DNA of 64,000 bases from Solen grandis (GCA_021229015.1 CM037782.1:44359224-44423223), one strand, 5' to 3'; counted from the stretch's first letter, positions 24,598 through 37,923 are shown. The notes: generated by a model from the letters alone, not told the origin. Numbers and translations: made by a program.

Positions 24598-25657
24598 ATT
24601 TTTCAACAAGAAAAAAAAATCTCAATTTATAATCAAAAACGCATTGCTATCTTTATACACCTTGATAAATGATGCAAGACATTCTCTAAGATATTATTCG
24701 ATTAAATGCATCCTAGTATTTTGTCATTTAATAAGTTTGTGGTTTAAAGAAATGATTTTAAAGATAAAGTTTTTCCCTAATGCCTGAGGGCAAACACACT
24801 GATTAACATCAATTTCTCCATGCTTGATTATCTATTGCACATAAAAAAATGCATTTTTCACCTGGGTGTAAATAAACAAGAGCACCCCATGTGAATGCCA
24901 GTGCTCGTCTGTTTGGGGTTTTGTTTTTAAAAGAGGGGGAGATAAGATAATTAGGTGAACAAAATCTAAGAGTTATTGCTCTTGATGAGAACCTAGACCT
25001 TGTTGATAGTGATCAAGTATGTGGAGTTTGATGACAGATGGTTAAAAAGATTAGAAATTTTGGCCAAGGTAAAGGTTTTTCACTGTATATTATCTTAAAA
25101 AAACAACAGACGGGCTTAAAATGTTAAACGTTGAAAATATGTTCAATATTTATGCCCCTTTTCATGTCGCGTGTTTTAACAAGAACATATTTTTGTAAGA
25201 ATGTAGATTAAGTATATGAAATTAAATAGGCAACCCTAACACTGGGACAAAAAGAATTTTTCATCAGTAAAAAGTGAGAGAAAAACTACAGTCACCCTTT
25301 ATACATACAAGTTGCTTATAAATTTGAAATACATGATTATGACAGAGAAGATGCAACTTGTTTCCATCAATTCTCCAACAGCAACGAAGCAGTCAACGAA
25401 TATTTGGTAATTAACCTGATAATCTAAGCCAGTAACATGAAATTAGAGTTGATGATAATAGGTACCCAGCTTACAAGTTTTGCTCCAAACCACATTTGAA
25501 ATTTCATATGTCTATATCTAGAAAAGAAAAGAACAAAAATAAAACATTAAACTTGACCTCAAGATATAGAAGATACCAAAGTGAAAGCCGGTATGCGTTT
25601 TTTTAAGTTGATGAAAACCTTTGGACTGTTCCATTGATGAAACATAAAAATGAAACG

Positions 25658-25677
25658 TCTTCGCGATATAGCGAAGA
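25658..25677. repeat. Short perfect hairpin
   Basis: TCTTCGC, 6-nt loop GATATA, GCGAAGA. Isolated, probably part of an old repeat end. Confidence 0.5.
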
Positions 25678-26454
25678 TTTTGCGGTTTTTACTATTTTTA
25701 TGTTGATGTAAACCTTACTTTTGAGTCAGATATGACAATGCTTATAAAGGAAGCATTATTATTTGCAAATGCTATTAATCGGGATCAGAAAGGCGCTTGC
25801 CTAATACTACTTAAATTAATCCGACTGACATAAGCGATTGCTGGATCGCATTTAAAAAGGACATCGGATTAGATCTAGGCGGTATAAATCCAGAAAATAA
25901 CTAAAGTGTGATATTTTTTTAAATATGTGATGCTCATCATGTTCACTCATTTACTAATTACTTATTATTTCTTCTGATTGTGCTATCATGTCACTTGTCT
26001 ACGGCGAGATATCTCAGTAAATCAGCACTATACCTCTCATGCAGACACACATCACAAAATGAGCCGGTGAGACTTAATCGTAAACCCAAAAGCAAGCAAG
26101 CAAACAAACACTGCGATGACACTAAAGTAAGATGTCGACCATCATTTTCAGTCTGCAAATGTTTAAATCACATGCATATATTTACCTATGGACTGAGCAT
26201 ACGTTGGCAAAATGCAAGTTTAGGGCCTTCAGTGTGAGCAAAAAGAACATCTGAATTTGAGATGTCTACGTAAAACCAGCATATAGATAGGGTTACATTA
26301 ACTGAATGCTGCCTGTATGTTAGTCAGCCATAAACACTTTTAATGTCAAAGCGAATGTTACCCGTCCAAAGTGACTATTGTATCGGGATATGAAGATTTT
26401 AGTATCAACTTATTTATTTTACGTCGATTAGGAAACAAGTAAATTCTTACAACT

Positions 26455-26605
26455 TAATATACTAATCCCTCTCGGTGGTTCCTGGGTTGGACCAGTACTT
26501 CGCGCCCGGGAAGGTCATGAATAGTTCTTGCCTCCAACGGGGTTCGAACCCACAACCTTCGGATCCGTAATCGGATACGTTAAAATTGGACCACGGCACA
26601 GGAAG
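26455..26605 (-). mobile_element. SINE family 3 copy
   Basis: On the minus strand TGCCGTGGTCCAATTTTAACG and GGTTGTGGGTTCGAACCCCG form a tRNA-like head. The downstream part ('gcgaagtactggtccaaccc') is also found as a fragment near 54457-54487. Confidence 0.55.
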
Positions 26606-27666
26606 AGTAAAGGGATAAGAAGTTACTTCTAAGTAACTTAAAATTAAAATGTATTAGTCCGACAAGGACGTGCATGGCGTACTTCTAAGCATTCATGTTC
26701 ATATTCATCATCAATAAAAGCAATGCAAATTAACAACTTATCAAATATTGGCCTTACGAATTGCCTCTAAAAAGGAACGTAACAGGAAGTTGATATTTAA
26801 ATTTATACAGTCATAAGATCACAAACATGCATCATAAGACAAGACTTCCCTCTTGAAATAATTGATGTATCCAGTTGCAGAATGAAAGTGTAAACTAAGT
26901 ATTTAGTTAATTTCTAAATGCATAATCAGTCGCCTCAAATACCGGTATTTCTTGACACTAGTCAAACAATACTACAAACAATTATTACTTAACAGTATAG
27001 ATCTGATTCATAAAGCCGCGGATCTAAATGAATGTATAAGGGATGAACAGTATAATTTACCGTTGAGTATATGATTACAAAATCACGAAGATTAGAACGA
27101 AAAGTATGCACAGGGCATGCTCTGTTGATTACTTTCGAACCATGTACAGAAATTACGACCTCTTTTTCGACATGAATAATTGTATACTTAAACTCTTTAT
27201 GGTCAACGCCCAAAGACTCGTGACTATTTCTCAATCGTTGACAAAACAAAGTATCACGAACAGTAAGTAAATAAAACTGAAAAAGATCAAATTGGTAGAA
27301 GTGTACTAGTCACTACTATAACTAAGGGTTAGTCACCATAAACCCACTGAAAGCCCAGATTAAGTATTTCGTAATATAAAAATCTTATGAGACCGAAATA
27401 TGACAGTAAAGACCAGTGGGTAAATTTGAGAACACAATTGTCAAAATAATACAAATGTCTTGATTTACTTAAAGTTAAACACAAAATGTCTACGGCTGAC
27501 TGAATACATTACCCGGTTATTGGATTATTTCGTACTCACACAGGTACGTTTGTGGGCGATGACCTATAGCGATTAAAGTGTATAAGAAATATTTCTTGAC
27601 ATATTATTGGGCGCCAAGAAAGTTCACAAATCACAGCCATACTAGTAGTATGCTCGTTTTATGATT

Positions 27667-27974
27667 TTAACGCCCCACCGACATTGTTTCAGTCATTTGG
27701 GGACTATGTCTACTTAAGATAGGTATAATACTGCCACATTGCAATATCACACCGTAGACATGTGGCATGAAACCATACCCAGTCACATTATCCTGACACC
27801 GGGTAAATCAGTTCTGAAGCTACCCTGTACATAAGCTGAGCGCAAAGCAGGGATCTTAAATTAGACCAGTACCATTTTAATGGCTTTAGTATGTCACAGT
27901 CGTGGATCGAACCTGAAATCACGACATCCCTCTCCCGAGGCTTAAGCTCTGTCCACTCGGCCACTGGGGACGGT
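27667..27974 (-). mobile_element. SINE family 1 copy, near full length
   Basis: This is the best-preserved family 1 copy. The minus-strand head CCCAGTGGCCGAGTGG and B-box-like GGTTCGATCCACG are followed by the whole body to 'gtcggtggggcg'. Total about 308 bp. Confidence 0.75.
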
Positions 27975-28900
27975 AACTTCTAGACACTAATACCATAAAC
28001 GGGCATACATACAGTGTTGCTTAATTGATAAAACTATATAATGATATTGGAAAATATTATTAATACTATTCATTGTTTGTTTAAAATAACCAACTAAGTG
28101 CCAGGAAAATGAATTAAAACTATCATGATTTTCACATATTCTACGTTAAAGAGATAATATTTTTTTTAAAGAGGTCTGATAAAGGAACAATAATTGTATG
28201 GTACAAGAAATAAGAGCCAATGAGTCTGCGCCTCCGCATATGAAAACAATCGCTCTCTGTACGTGTTATTTTCGGGACAAACGATATCTATCAAATAGAG
28301 GATTATCAACCTTTTCATAATACTCTAACCATCGAAAATCAATCAGGGCAAAACAAATGACGTATCGCAAGAGATAAAACGTTTGGTGCATGTTCATTAA
28401 TGATTCAAGTCTCTAAAATACTTATCGATCAATTCCAGCAAACATTTCCAAGACGTGCTGAGTCTTGTTTCGACATTTCGAATCAGACGACACCTGGTAA
28501 CACAGGCGCATCTCCGGGACATGGGCAATAGCATCAATACTTCGATCACCTGTTTACCGTCGCAGTCCCAATAGACCGTGATAGACATGACACTAGTGGG
28601 GCGGCACTTCTTCCAACAGATTTCTAAAACTGAGTCTCAAGGAGGATCGAGGGTAGTTATGAGTGACGGAAGAAAAGAAATTCAGGATGAAAATATAAAC
28701 CCAATCTTCAACAAATAAAAGCAAAGAAAAAAAAAGAAAATATGTCCTAATAACTATGCGTTCTTCGGTCATTTTTTTTGTTTTGTTAAGACAATAAACC
28801 ATTATTTTTCAAAAAAAATGAACAGATATTAATTTGAAAAAATGACGAATCATAATTTGAATATTAAAGTTCGAATACTACTTAAGTATTAAGCGATAAC

Positions 28901-28923
28901 ACACACACACACAGACACACACT
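28901..28923. repeat. (CA)n microsatellite
   Basis: About 11 CA units with one interruption. Confidence 0.9.
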
Positions 28924-29509
28924 CAATACGTGTATTTATAGGTCCAACAACAACAACAAAAAAAAAAGATGAAACAAGTGTATAGTTGTGACCAAGTCCG
29001 AACAAGACAGGTGCTATCACTGTGCCAACCTACAGTGTTAGCTAATTAAAACATCATCTAAAGCTATTAACATTGAAACAATGGACCGTCTATCCATCAT
29101 AATCCATTATTTGCAACTTGCCGCGGGCATTATATCCAATTTAAGGTAGCTAAAATGGAAATTGCTGAGCGTTTTAGATTTATTTCAGGGAGTTCGTGTC
29201 TATTTCACCTGGTGTTAATGTCAGAATGCAACTCATTTCAATGGTGGATTCTGACTTATCACTATATTGATAAATTTAAACAAAAGGGGGATTCTAGAGT
29301 AAGAAATTAAGCGAATCGTTTGCCCAATAACTCTAACTGCCCAATATGTGAGACTCTACCAATCATGGATCAACAATTTGCATCGCGTCTCCATTGTTCA
29401 ATCAAAACTATAACCAAAGAAAGAAAGAAAAAATATTGCTTGTTTGTTTCCCGATGAAAGAACTTCAGATATTTGTGGCCTTCTGTCAACATGAAACGCA
29501 TATAGTGGT

Positions 29510-29714
29510 GACTTCACACTGGTACTACGCCGTTGTCCAGAGGTCTGATACCACATCCCGACACTGAGCCAACCAGTCCTGGACTCCCATTGTGTGCTGG
29601 GAGATATACCAGCAACATTTAACGACCTCGGAATGTCGCGTGTGGTGATCGAACCCAAGACCCATGCCGACGGCTACGGAACGGACACTCCAACCACTCA
29701 GCTACCTAGATCGG
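29510..29714 (-). mobile_element. SINE family 1 copy, 3' truncated
   Basis: Head with GGGTTCGATCACC on the minus strand, then 'ctcccagc', 'ggactggttggctc' and 'ggtatcag'. The distal part is missing. Confidence 0.6.
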
Positions 29715-31110
29715 TAGACATTGTACACTTATTGAAAGAGAATGGGTTTGATAGAAACTTTCAATACCTATCTCAAATTTGCTAACTTCAGAAGTACGCG
29801 TATTTGATAACTGAAAAGGCACGGTTTGCGCATGACAATATTCATTGACTTGTTTCCCATCCTAATTTGACAGTTTTGTCAGGTGTTCATTCGTATCTAT
29901 ACATAACAATAATAATAATAGATATTTCAATGATAACCATGACATATGTTATCTCCAGAAAGCCACAATGTCCGTGATTGTCTATTCTTCAAAAAAAAAA
30001 AAGTCGGCCATTAACGCTGGTTTCATAAGACATTTTCACATTAGATAGGAGAGATATGCATGCTTAATTACCTTCATATTAAAAACCATGTACAGGTGTG
30101 CAGACTATAGAAGCAGAATACCAACCGAATAATTATTATACTTTCTGCTACGAGCGACAAGTAACAATCAAATTAATATGCATAATATCATTATTATTGT
30201 GCACATCTTCATCAAACGTTACATTTAAGAAGCTTAAAATGATTATGATCACACCTTTAATGTGATGCATGGAGATATGCACAGTTAAGTTTACATGAAT
30301 AGTACAGCAAAATACGAAATACAGAGAACAGATGTTTGAAAAGATATAATCTTAAAACGGCTTATCTACAGTATCTCGTGATTACTTTGTAGATAAAAGG
30401 GAACAATTAAGATTTACGAGGGAATGAAACACACTGTAAGGGCACACTATTTGGTTGCACTATGAACATTTATTTGTTAATGTTTCTGCTTAAGATGCTC
30501 CTCCAGCTTCACTTTGTTATTAAGAGTATCGTTATATACACAAGTCATATAAAGTAAAAGAACAGGTTAGGCATTACAAAACAATCCTATTTTAAACGAA
30601 CATTTCATAAATGTTGCCTATTTTTATAACTATACATGTACCACGTTTTTTCATTTCTTTTTAATAAACCTTTCATAATTAGCCGGTCTGAAATGTATAA
30701 CAAACATTGTTACAACGTTAGAGAGATCAACACCATTATGTGTACGCACTAAGACATCTAGTTTCCTGCTGATTGTGTGACCACTAAATACCTTTTTTTC
30801 CCACAATTACCTCACTGTCACGCAGGTATCAACAAGCTATAGATGCCGATTAACACAAACACAAAAGGACACCTTGACATAAGGTCCGGATGTCTGTCAA
30901 GGACGAGGTGTAATTCCACTACTTATATCGCCTATTACCAGTCGTATAAGCCTTTAATGCCCCGTTGTCGCATATGGGTGCTTTGGGTAGCATTGTAAAA
31001 GGCATTATGAACATTCTTTAAATTAAAATTCTGCTTTGGGATAGTTACATAGATATGTGTGGTGGTCAACCAAACATACATGTACATATATATGTATGTT
31101 TGTTTACTTG

Positions 31111-31370
31111 AGTTTAACGTCTCACCAACAGTATTTCAATCATTATGGGACTGAAATCTACCTAAGACAGATATAGTGTTGTCTCACTGCGGTATCACGC
31201 CGTAGGCGGTGACATAATACCACACGCACTGAGCGACAAGCAAAAGCAAATAGGTAAGTATAAACTGCCAGTATCAGTTTCACGACGTTGGTATGTTGTG
31301 ACCATTGAACGAGGCCATGACCTCCCAGTCACAGGGTGGATACTTTAATCACCCGGCCACTGGGACCAGT
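31111..31370 (-). mobile_element. SINE family 1 copy, internally rearranged
   Basis: Starts 'agtttaacgtctcacc' and ends 'cacccggccactggga'. The central domain is partly deleted after 'cgccgtaggcggtgacataatacc'. Confidence 0.6.
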
Positions 31371-31734
31371 ATACGTAGACTGATGTTTTGCTCTATATCT
31401 GACAATGTTGCTTTTGAATGACAACTAATGACCTTGTAGATTTAAGATTTAGGGAATTGATTGATTGATATAAACGTCATATCGTGACATGTAGGTAATA
31501 ACATATGAGAGAAAAGCCAGGAGACAGACATGTACATTATTTCCAGGAACCAACGAACGACTTGAGGGCTTCCTTATATAAAATAATCACAAGATTCGAA
31601 CACATAGTAGTTTTCTCTATTAGAAATAGCTCACTTACTGCTGTTGTTAAGTCAAATCTCCTAAGTACCACTATGCAAATTAATTACTTTTATTTCATGT
31701 CATGTCTTCCCTTTTTATGACTGTTGCTTCTAAG

Positions 31735-31790
31735 AATCGCTGTGAGTTGTGTCTGTCTGAGTAAAATATTTGTTCTGTTCTGTTCGTGAC
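31735..31790 (+). repeat. Possible retroelement 3' tail
   Basis: 'gtgtctgtctgagtaaaatattTGTTCTGTTCTGTTCG' in context ends in a short TGTTC tandem, as seen at the 3' end of some LINE copies. No reverse transcriptase is present. Confidence 0.3.
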
Positions 31791-32577
31791 TATGGTGACA
31801 TGATTTATCCATTTAATTATTAAGAAAATCTGTTATAAAATGTAATATTTAGGTACCTTCATTAGCAAAAACAAACATGATTGGATTCTCCCTTAAATAT
31901 TTAATATTACAAGCGTTTACTGCTGTTGAACGAATTCGAGCCGGGTCTTTCCATTGGAACGCTTATCATGCGATGCATGGCAAGTTAATAAACACATTTT
32001 TTTTTCGAAAACGTAATAAAATGAATGTTGCTGGTACATTCATTTCGTAACTGGGATTTGTTAAAACTTTATTTATTTTATATAGATTACAACACAAATA
32101 TTCACATCTTATGTTAATCACCCTCGATGACTCTACTGGCGGCATATGTGGGAAAAGTTAGAAAAGTCTTTATTTAGAGTGAATGACATATTTGGCATAA
32201 ACCAATATGAAAACCGGAGAAGACTAATCTTGATTAGACAGTGCAGAACAGAACATATATTTTATTTAACTTGTACATACGTACATCGTTATACAAAGAC
32301 TACTTGCATAATATACAGGTATATTATTATTACAGGTATTAAACCTACCCACGACAGTGCATCACTTAACTGAGTGTCGCGGTTACACAACATTGCGTTT
32401 TCCAGCATGTTTATAATGTTCATACTGTTTATCATATCTGACAGTTTTATGTTTGTTTGTAATCACATAAAATGTAAAGATTCTCTTTGTAGTGGTTTCA
32501 GGGACAAAATGCTATACGATATGCGAGTATTTCACGTAAATATGAAAAGACAAAATACATAAATAATACAGCGAATA

Positions 32578-32784
32578 TAGTGCTGTCGTAGACAATTGAC
32601 ATAATGTCACACCTTGTCACATTATCCCGACACGGGTCCAACCAATCCTGGAACCACACTTATGCACTGATCGCCATGAAAGGGAGCTATACCAGTACTA
32701 TTTGACGACTTTGGTATGTCCCGGTCGGGGTTCAGACCTACGTCTTCCCGATTCCCGACTCTAACCACTTGGCCATGGTCACTG
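32578..32784 (-). mobile_element. SINE family 1 copy, 3' truncated
   Basis: Shares 'cacattatcccgacac', 'ccaaccaatcctggaacc', 'gactttggtatgtcccgg' and a degraded head ending 'aaccacttggcca'. Confidence 0.6.
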
Positions 32785-33559
32785 AAGTATGAATGTTCGC
32801 ACCAGGCCTAGTAGCTATGCCTATCATTTGCGGACCACATTGTTGATGATTAATAAATAAAATACTAATTTGTCATAATAAATTTGCATTCATGTATGGG
32901 TATAAGACCAATACAGTCTCTATCCTCCTTCAGTTCGTGGCAAAGGTTAGCCTGATTAAAGGTGAAATTAAAACTGTGTTTCACTCACAAAATGACAGAC
33001 GAAACGCAGCCCTTTAATATTTACATAATGTACAATTCAGAAAAAAATAAAAAAATCAAAGGAAATACGGAAACAAATAAATCCACTTTTGTCTAAAGAT
33101 TGTAAGGTTTAGATCTAGTACTGTGCTATAACATTTTCATTAACAATTCGTTTAAAAATAGGGGCCGTAAAACATACGTCGATAATAACCTAGCTACCCG
33201 GTAAACATGATATAAATTGTCGGACTCAGTAAATCGGATTGATTTTCTACGAATCAGATCGCCCTGTGTATACTTCTTAGTGACTTTGATTGGTGACAGG
33301 GCAAATTGTTCCATCGATAGCAGAACGGGATTAGGTGAGTCAAGTAAAGCGTGTCTCGAACGTAATCAGGTCGTGTACGACGTTGAAGAAGGGGATGGTT
33401 AAGAAAACAATTGACAATAAGGAAGAGGAAAGTTGATCGTTCAAGGTAATGGTTTAGCTGCGCTTTAACAATTATTTCGACCAGTTAACTTACATATTGA
33501 TAATGTAAATAAAGTAGGTATATTAACAAAATGTGCAAGAAAAAATGAACAAGAAACAC

Positions 33560-33870
33560 GTTAAATGACACGAAATCGGGTTTCAGGTGTTCCAGGGCTA
33601 GTAAAACTATTTTAAGTAAGAGTGACCTTGACCCTAATGACCTGAAAGTCAACCCTATTCTTCCTCTTCCCATAAAAATCTGATCATCATACCTCACTCC
33701 TAAAAGAAGTTTAGTAACAGTGACCATGACCCTACCTATCATCCTAAAATTCAATCCCACTCTTCCACCTTTCATATGGTACCTACCAACCAAGTATGAA
33801 AACTGCATCTCTATGCTAACAGGTCATATTCGACGGAAACGACCTGTTTGACGCTCGCACGTCCCATTCT
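33560..33870. repeat. Interspersed repeat, 'gtgacc(t/a)tgaccct' units
   Basis: Two ~120-bp units ('tttagtaacagtgaccatgaccct', 'cctgaaagtcaaccctattctt') characteristic of bivalve tandem-unit repeats. The 107-codon minus ORF over it has no family resemblance and is a consequence of the repeat. Confidence 0.5.
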
Positions 33871-33910
33871 GACAGGCTGGAAACCTGGTTAAAAAGCTAA
33901 ATTTGGATTA

Positions 33911-33948
33911 TGAAGTCAGCGACTTTACCCTCTCGGCCACGGATGCCC
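33911..33948 (-). repeat. SINE family 2 head fragment
   Basis: 'gtcagcgactttaccctctcggccacgga' is nearly identical to the head of 24362-24597. Confidence 0.6.
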
Positions 33949-34618
33949 CACGGATTATGAACATGATAACCTAACATCAAGAGGAGGAAGAAGAATATGA
34001 GAGAGAAAAGAAACCGGTGATACTTAACCTTATTTGCCACAACTCATTCAAATGAAAATAAATACCCTTGCTTTATTTCTTTTCCGAAAGTGTATAACAA
34101 AAATGAAATCATATGAATTATGCAGACAGTACATTTACACGACACTATATATGTCAACACGGAAGATGAGACATCACCGCATTTTTAGAACCATGGCAAC
34201 TGCATTTATAATGCATTTAGATGAGCACCGAGGCTTGACGTTTAACGGACCTTTCAAGTCACATAGTCTCGTTTGTAACAAACAATATTTTAAAACAGGA
34301 GTAGGGCATGCTCTCGTACTATTATGTCTTGGTGGCGTCGTTGTATTTTTTTTTTATAACATTAAAGCGATATGATACATATAAAAATATATGTAAATTA
34401 ACGAAATCAATACAAAAAACTAATGCATTTTATTTCAAATTCTAAGAAAAGCATAACATGCTTTATCAGTTTAATTAAGCTGCAAACACAAGAACAAATT
34501 CACTGTTTGATTTCTGAGTTATCTTTTGTTTTCTTTTTAAAGTAAAAACCTATTTATATCTAACATATAAATCCTTAAGCGTTCAGGCCGTGCTCTTTAA
34601 GAAAGCAATGTGGGATCC

Positions 34619-34770
34619 AACGCACTATGGGGTCTGAACCCAAAGTGTGTTACGCACTATGGGGTCCGATCCCAAGGTGCGATCGGTCTAACGCACTTTG
34701 GGGTCAGCTCCGAAAATGGACCCCAAACTGTGTTGATATGTCCCATACTAAAGCACTTTGAGGTCCAACA
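34619..34770. repeat. Alternating direct/inverted GCACT(A/T)TGGGGTCC array
   Basis: Direct copies at 34619, 34651, 34690 and 34751 alternate with inverted CCCAA(A/G)(G/C)TG arms (34640, 34671, 34721). The whole can fold into successive hairpins. No TIR pair or ORF. Confidence 0.7.
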
Positions 34771-35667
34771 TGGATTGAATCACTGACATGGGTAATCGTG
34801 TTTGTCATTGTCATCATCTTTATTAACAGCTATGTGCATTAGAGTTGTTGCATTTATAACCATTGTTAGACAAGTACAGCAATCAACTTCACCACAGGCC
34901 AATTCAACAGAACTATGAAACTGTCCGAAACAACTAGAGAAAACTCAGTTTTTTATAACTGATATGAGCAATTGATCGCATCGAAAATTATCTCGCGGTC
35001 ACATGATTGTACACGTAACTTAACGAGAGCTTCTCTTGGCTTGCTCTTTACCTAAATAAGAAGTTGTGGATCTCTGTTCGGTAAGATGGTCTTTGCAATC
35101 ATTATACTATATTTTTGTCCTTTTGAGACTGCGAAACGCATGCACGAAGCAGGCTTTATAACCAGAATTGAAAACAGTAGGCTAAATGAAATTTTAACTA
35201 TTTTGTGAGAGCAAAATAGCTCATATTGAATTCTGTCTGTTCAGAGAGAAAACTTCCAACATTTTCATAAGCAAACAACAATATCTGTATACAGTATCTT
35301 AGTTAGAACATGTAAAGCAATCTGTCACTTGAGGCCTGTTTTTTCATCAGTTGTATAATCGATGACTATGATGATGTAAATCTTTATTATGATACGGTAA
35401 AAAACGTTTTAGAATGTGGTATAAAACTATTCTTTGGGACGGGACTGGCGTCTCTATATTTCCATATATCTATAGTAATTTAGTAAGAAAACACATCTAA
35501 CTGCTGAACTAGAAGTAAAATATTTAATATCTGTTAATTCATGTCAAATTGTTAAAAATTGTCTCCCTTTGATATTTTATCAATATATCAAATTCACTGC
35601 ATAATTACTTTCAATTAAAAATATCAGATTTTCCCGACACCATTCAATACACAGCATTAATACATTA

Positions 35668-35700
35668 CAAGTTAGATAGATAGATAGATAAATAGATATC
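35668..35700. repeat. (GATA)n microsatellite
   Basis: Seven to eight imperfect GATA units. Confidence 0.8.
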
Positions 35701-36036
35701 AATAGCAATTCATTTTTTTTTCAATCTCTCCTTTATGTCTACACACTATTCTATATTCCCTGCCTCACCTACCAAGCTAGCTTACGTGAAGTGTTTCTGA
35801 GATACATCATTTTGTGTGATCGTATTTTTTATTTTACTTTTGGCCTTCGTTGAACTTCATAAACTGTTAATGTTTAATACAACACAGGTAACGACAGCCA
35901 TGCTCGACTGAACAAAGATGTACAGTTTCGATCTGCTCTGCTGGCTGCATAAATAATGACGTTGCGATTCGGAACGTGATTTAAAAGCACATGTTTATGT
36001 CTCCCAATATATATTCAACCTACTGACATATTCTTC

Positions 36037-36277
36037 AAACCCTTTCCCTCATATAGACTCATTTTGACGCACTCAGTAGGTACCACATAAAGCCTGATCT
36101 GCAGAAAACCACAGTTAAACCTTACCAAATTTAATTACAAAATCCTCATTTCCAAACCACTGAGGAGCAGCGAACAGCACAAAACCTGATCAGCTTGCGA
36201 GTTACTCGCAGGCTGATCTGATTTTATGCTGTTCGCATAGGTCTTTTCATGGTGTCCTCTATGAGGGAAAGGGTTAA
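36037..36277. mobile_element. MITE with AAACCCTTTCCCTCATA termini
   Basis: The left end (36037) and right end (TATGAGGGAAAGGGTT, to 36275) are inverted repeats. The right side abuts TTAA and the left side has TTCAA, a possible decayed TTAA, suggesting a piggyBac-type target. The interior has a long hairpin built on GCGAACAGCA...TGCTGTTCGC and CTGATCAGC/GCTGATC. Confidence 0.6.
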
Positions 36278-37546
36278 ACACCATTGCGTAATATAGTACA
36301 CACCACTTATTCAAAGTGTATGCTTTCTAGTGTCAAACAGTCATATACATGTATACAGCTTCAAAACGTGTAATCAGAGAGGACTACATTTGAAAAGTAA
36401 TGTTTAAACTGAAACATATATATGTAATGTAAGTGTTGACCGGGATCAGTCATGGATTTATGATTAATTTTACTGAGACCTACTTAGGTGATAGTTTTAG
36501 TCAGAAATAAATCTTATAGAGTTTAGCTACTGGTATCTTATCTTTTTCCCCAATGGCTAGAATAGTACATTTATCCTTTTTTCTGCATAAAACCTGATTA
36601 TTTTCCAAATATGTTACCTGAAAACCTACATTAGAAAAAAATGTTAAGATCTTCAAATGATGAAGTGAGTTCTTAATTTAAATGAGACTCTCGTCTGGTT
36701 TTATCACCTGCGTCTGTGATACACTTCCCCGATGGGTACATAAATACTCCCATAATGATATGCACAGTACAATGTATCAATAGTAAAGGATAATTTTTGG
36801 ATTGCTCTATAAAAAGCGAATCAACCACCAAGAAAGAAATAAATAAAAAAGAACGTTCATTTACGATCAAAACTGTGTAACAAACTAGAAGTGATATTCA
36901 ATGTATATATTCCAAAACCTAGATGGTATCTTTTAAAAGGCATCTTCTTTCAACAATCCAATGAGAAAAATAAGGGCACTAGCAATAATTGGAAGGACTG
37001 GTATTATTATTAAGCAAGCAAACCGAGTTATTGACATAGTTTGGTGAACAGAAGACACGAAAATAAGGCATGATTAGTTGATTATTTTTTTATCACCTGA
37101 GGTCATTCTCTAAGATCACTTGTAATAAAAATTACGAGTCGCTTTTTCTAACAATATGTGCATTTATGTATATAAAAACTTTCTGCCAAATTATTAATTA
37201 CTTTTGAGTTTTACATCTCCGATATTTTTGATAATTGTATGATACAGTAAATCCTAGACTTTGAAAGTATCGAGTTCTGTGATGCTTTAAGTCATCAGAT
37301 CGTTTCCTTTGAAATTAGATTGTAAATTAAGGGTCAACAACAGACCCTATAGACTGAAAGATAATATCATAATATACTCGTGTTTCATATTGATTTTCTG
37401 TATATGATATAATGAATTTTTCATTGCAGAATATTGGCTACAATACCGTATGAGTAAAAAAAGGGGACCGTAATCAGGCATTTATGAGATATCAATAAAA
37501 AAATAAATGAATATGAATTTAATGACTTTCTAAACGAGGTACTTAC

Positions 37547-37611
37547 ATTAATTTTCCCGAATACCTTGCCGAGAAGAATGCTAGCCAAGCGGCGTGTGCT
37601 TCAAAATTCAT
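37547..37611 (-). CDS. Probable alternative first coding exon
   Basis: On the minus strand an ATG at 37611 opens 21 codons (MNFEAHAAWLAFF...) that end with 2 nt before a consensus donor (AAT|GTAAGTACC). The phase equals that of the 60490-60559 exon, so it would splice to 15306 in frame (AT+A = Ile, then EELK). The local sequence is more GC-rich than the surrounding intron. About 140 bp upstream is a TATAAAG on the same strand. No acceptor was sought beyond the ATG because the exon appears initiating. This would give a shorter isoform that replaces the acidic DWLESHIDIV segment with a hydrophobic/aromatic N-terminus. Splice and phase agreement are seen; use as a promoter-linked exon is inferred. 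A chance ORF is the main alternative. Confidence 0.6.
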
Positions 37612-37704
37612 TCTTTAAAACACAGATTACCGATAAACGTTGTAAACCTATCAGAGCGCACGATTAGAACGAAGCATAGAACCATCGTATTCGGACTCAT
37701 TTAA

Positions 37705-37754
37705 TTGCACGTGCAAGTCACGGGAAAAGCATGTTGGGGTAATGTTTCTTTATA
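37705..37754 (-). promoter_or_regulatory. Candidate promoter of the alternative first exon
   Basis: Minus-strand TATAAAG occupies 37748-37754. A 12-bp perfect palindrome with a CACGTG E-box core (TTGCACGTGCAA) occupies 37705-37716, near where transcription would start. That would leave a 5' UTR of roughly 110 nt before the ATG at 37611. Motifs are seen; function is inferred. Confidence 0.35.
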
Positions 37755-37889
37755 CGTCTTTTGTTGGCTTTTGAAAAGTAGGTGAAGTATCACGAGATAA
37801 TAGTTCTAAATACACGGGTGTCGAAGTAAAACATAACACCGTGTCTATCCACCAGTGGTAGGGGTACTAAAACCAAACAGCAGAAGCAG

Positions 37890-37923
37890 GAACTTTAATA
37901 GTAGTAGCAGTAGTAGTAGTAGT
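37890..37923. repeat. (TAG)n microsatellite
   Basis: About ten imperfect TAG/CAG units, same motif as the 39830-40560 tract. Confidence 0.85.

Noticed and set aside
29398..29785. Opposed ORFs of 86 and 63 codons
   Set aside because: Both lie on a SINE family 1 copy.
33485..33808. 107-codon minus-strand ORF
   Set aside because: Lies on a tandem-unit interspersed repeat; internal repetition of the peptide follows the repeat, not a protein family.
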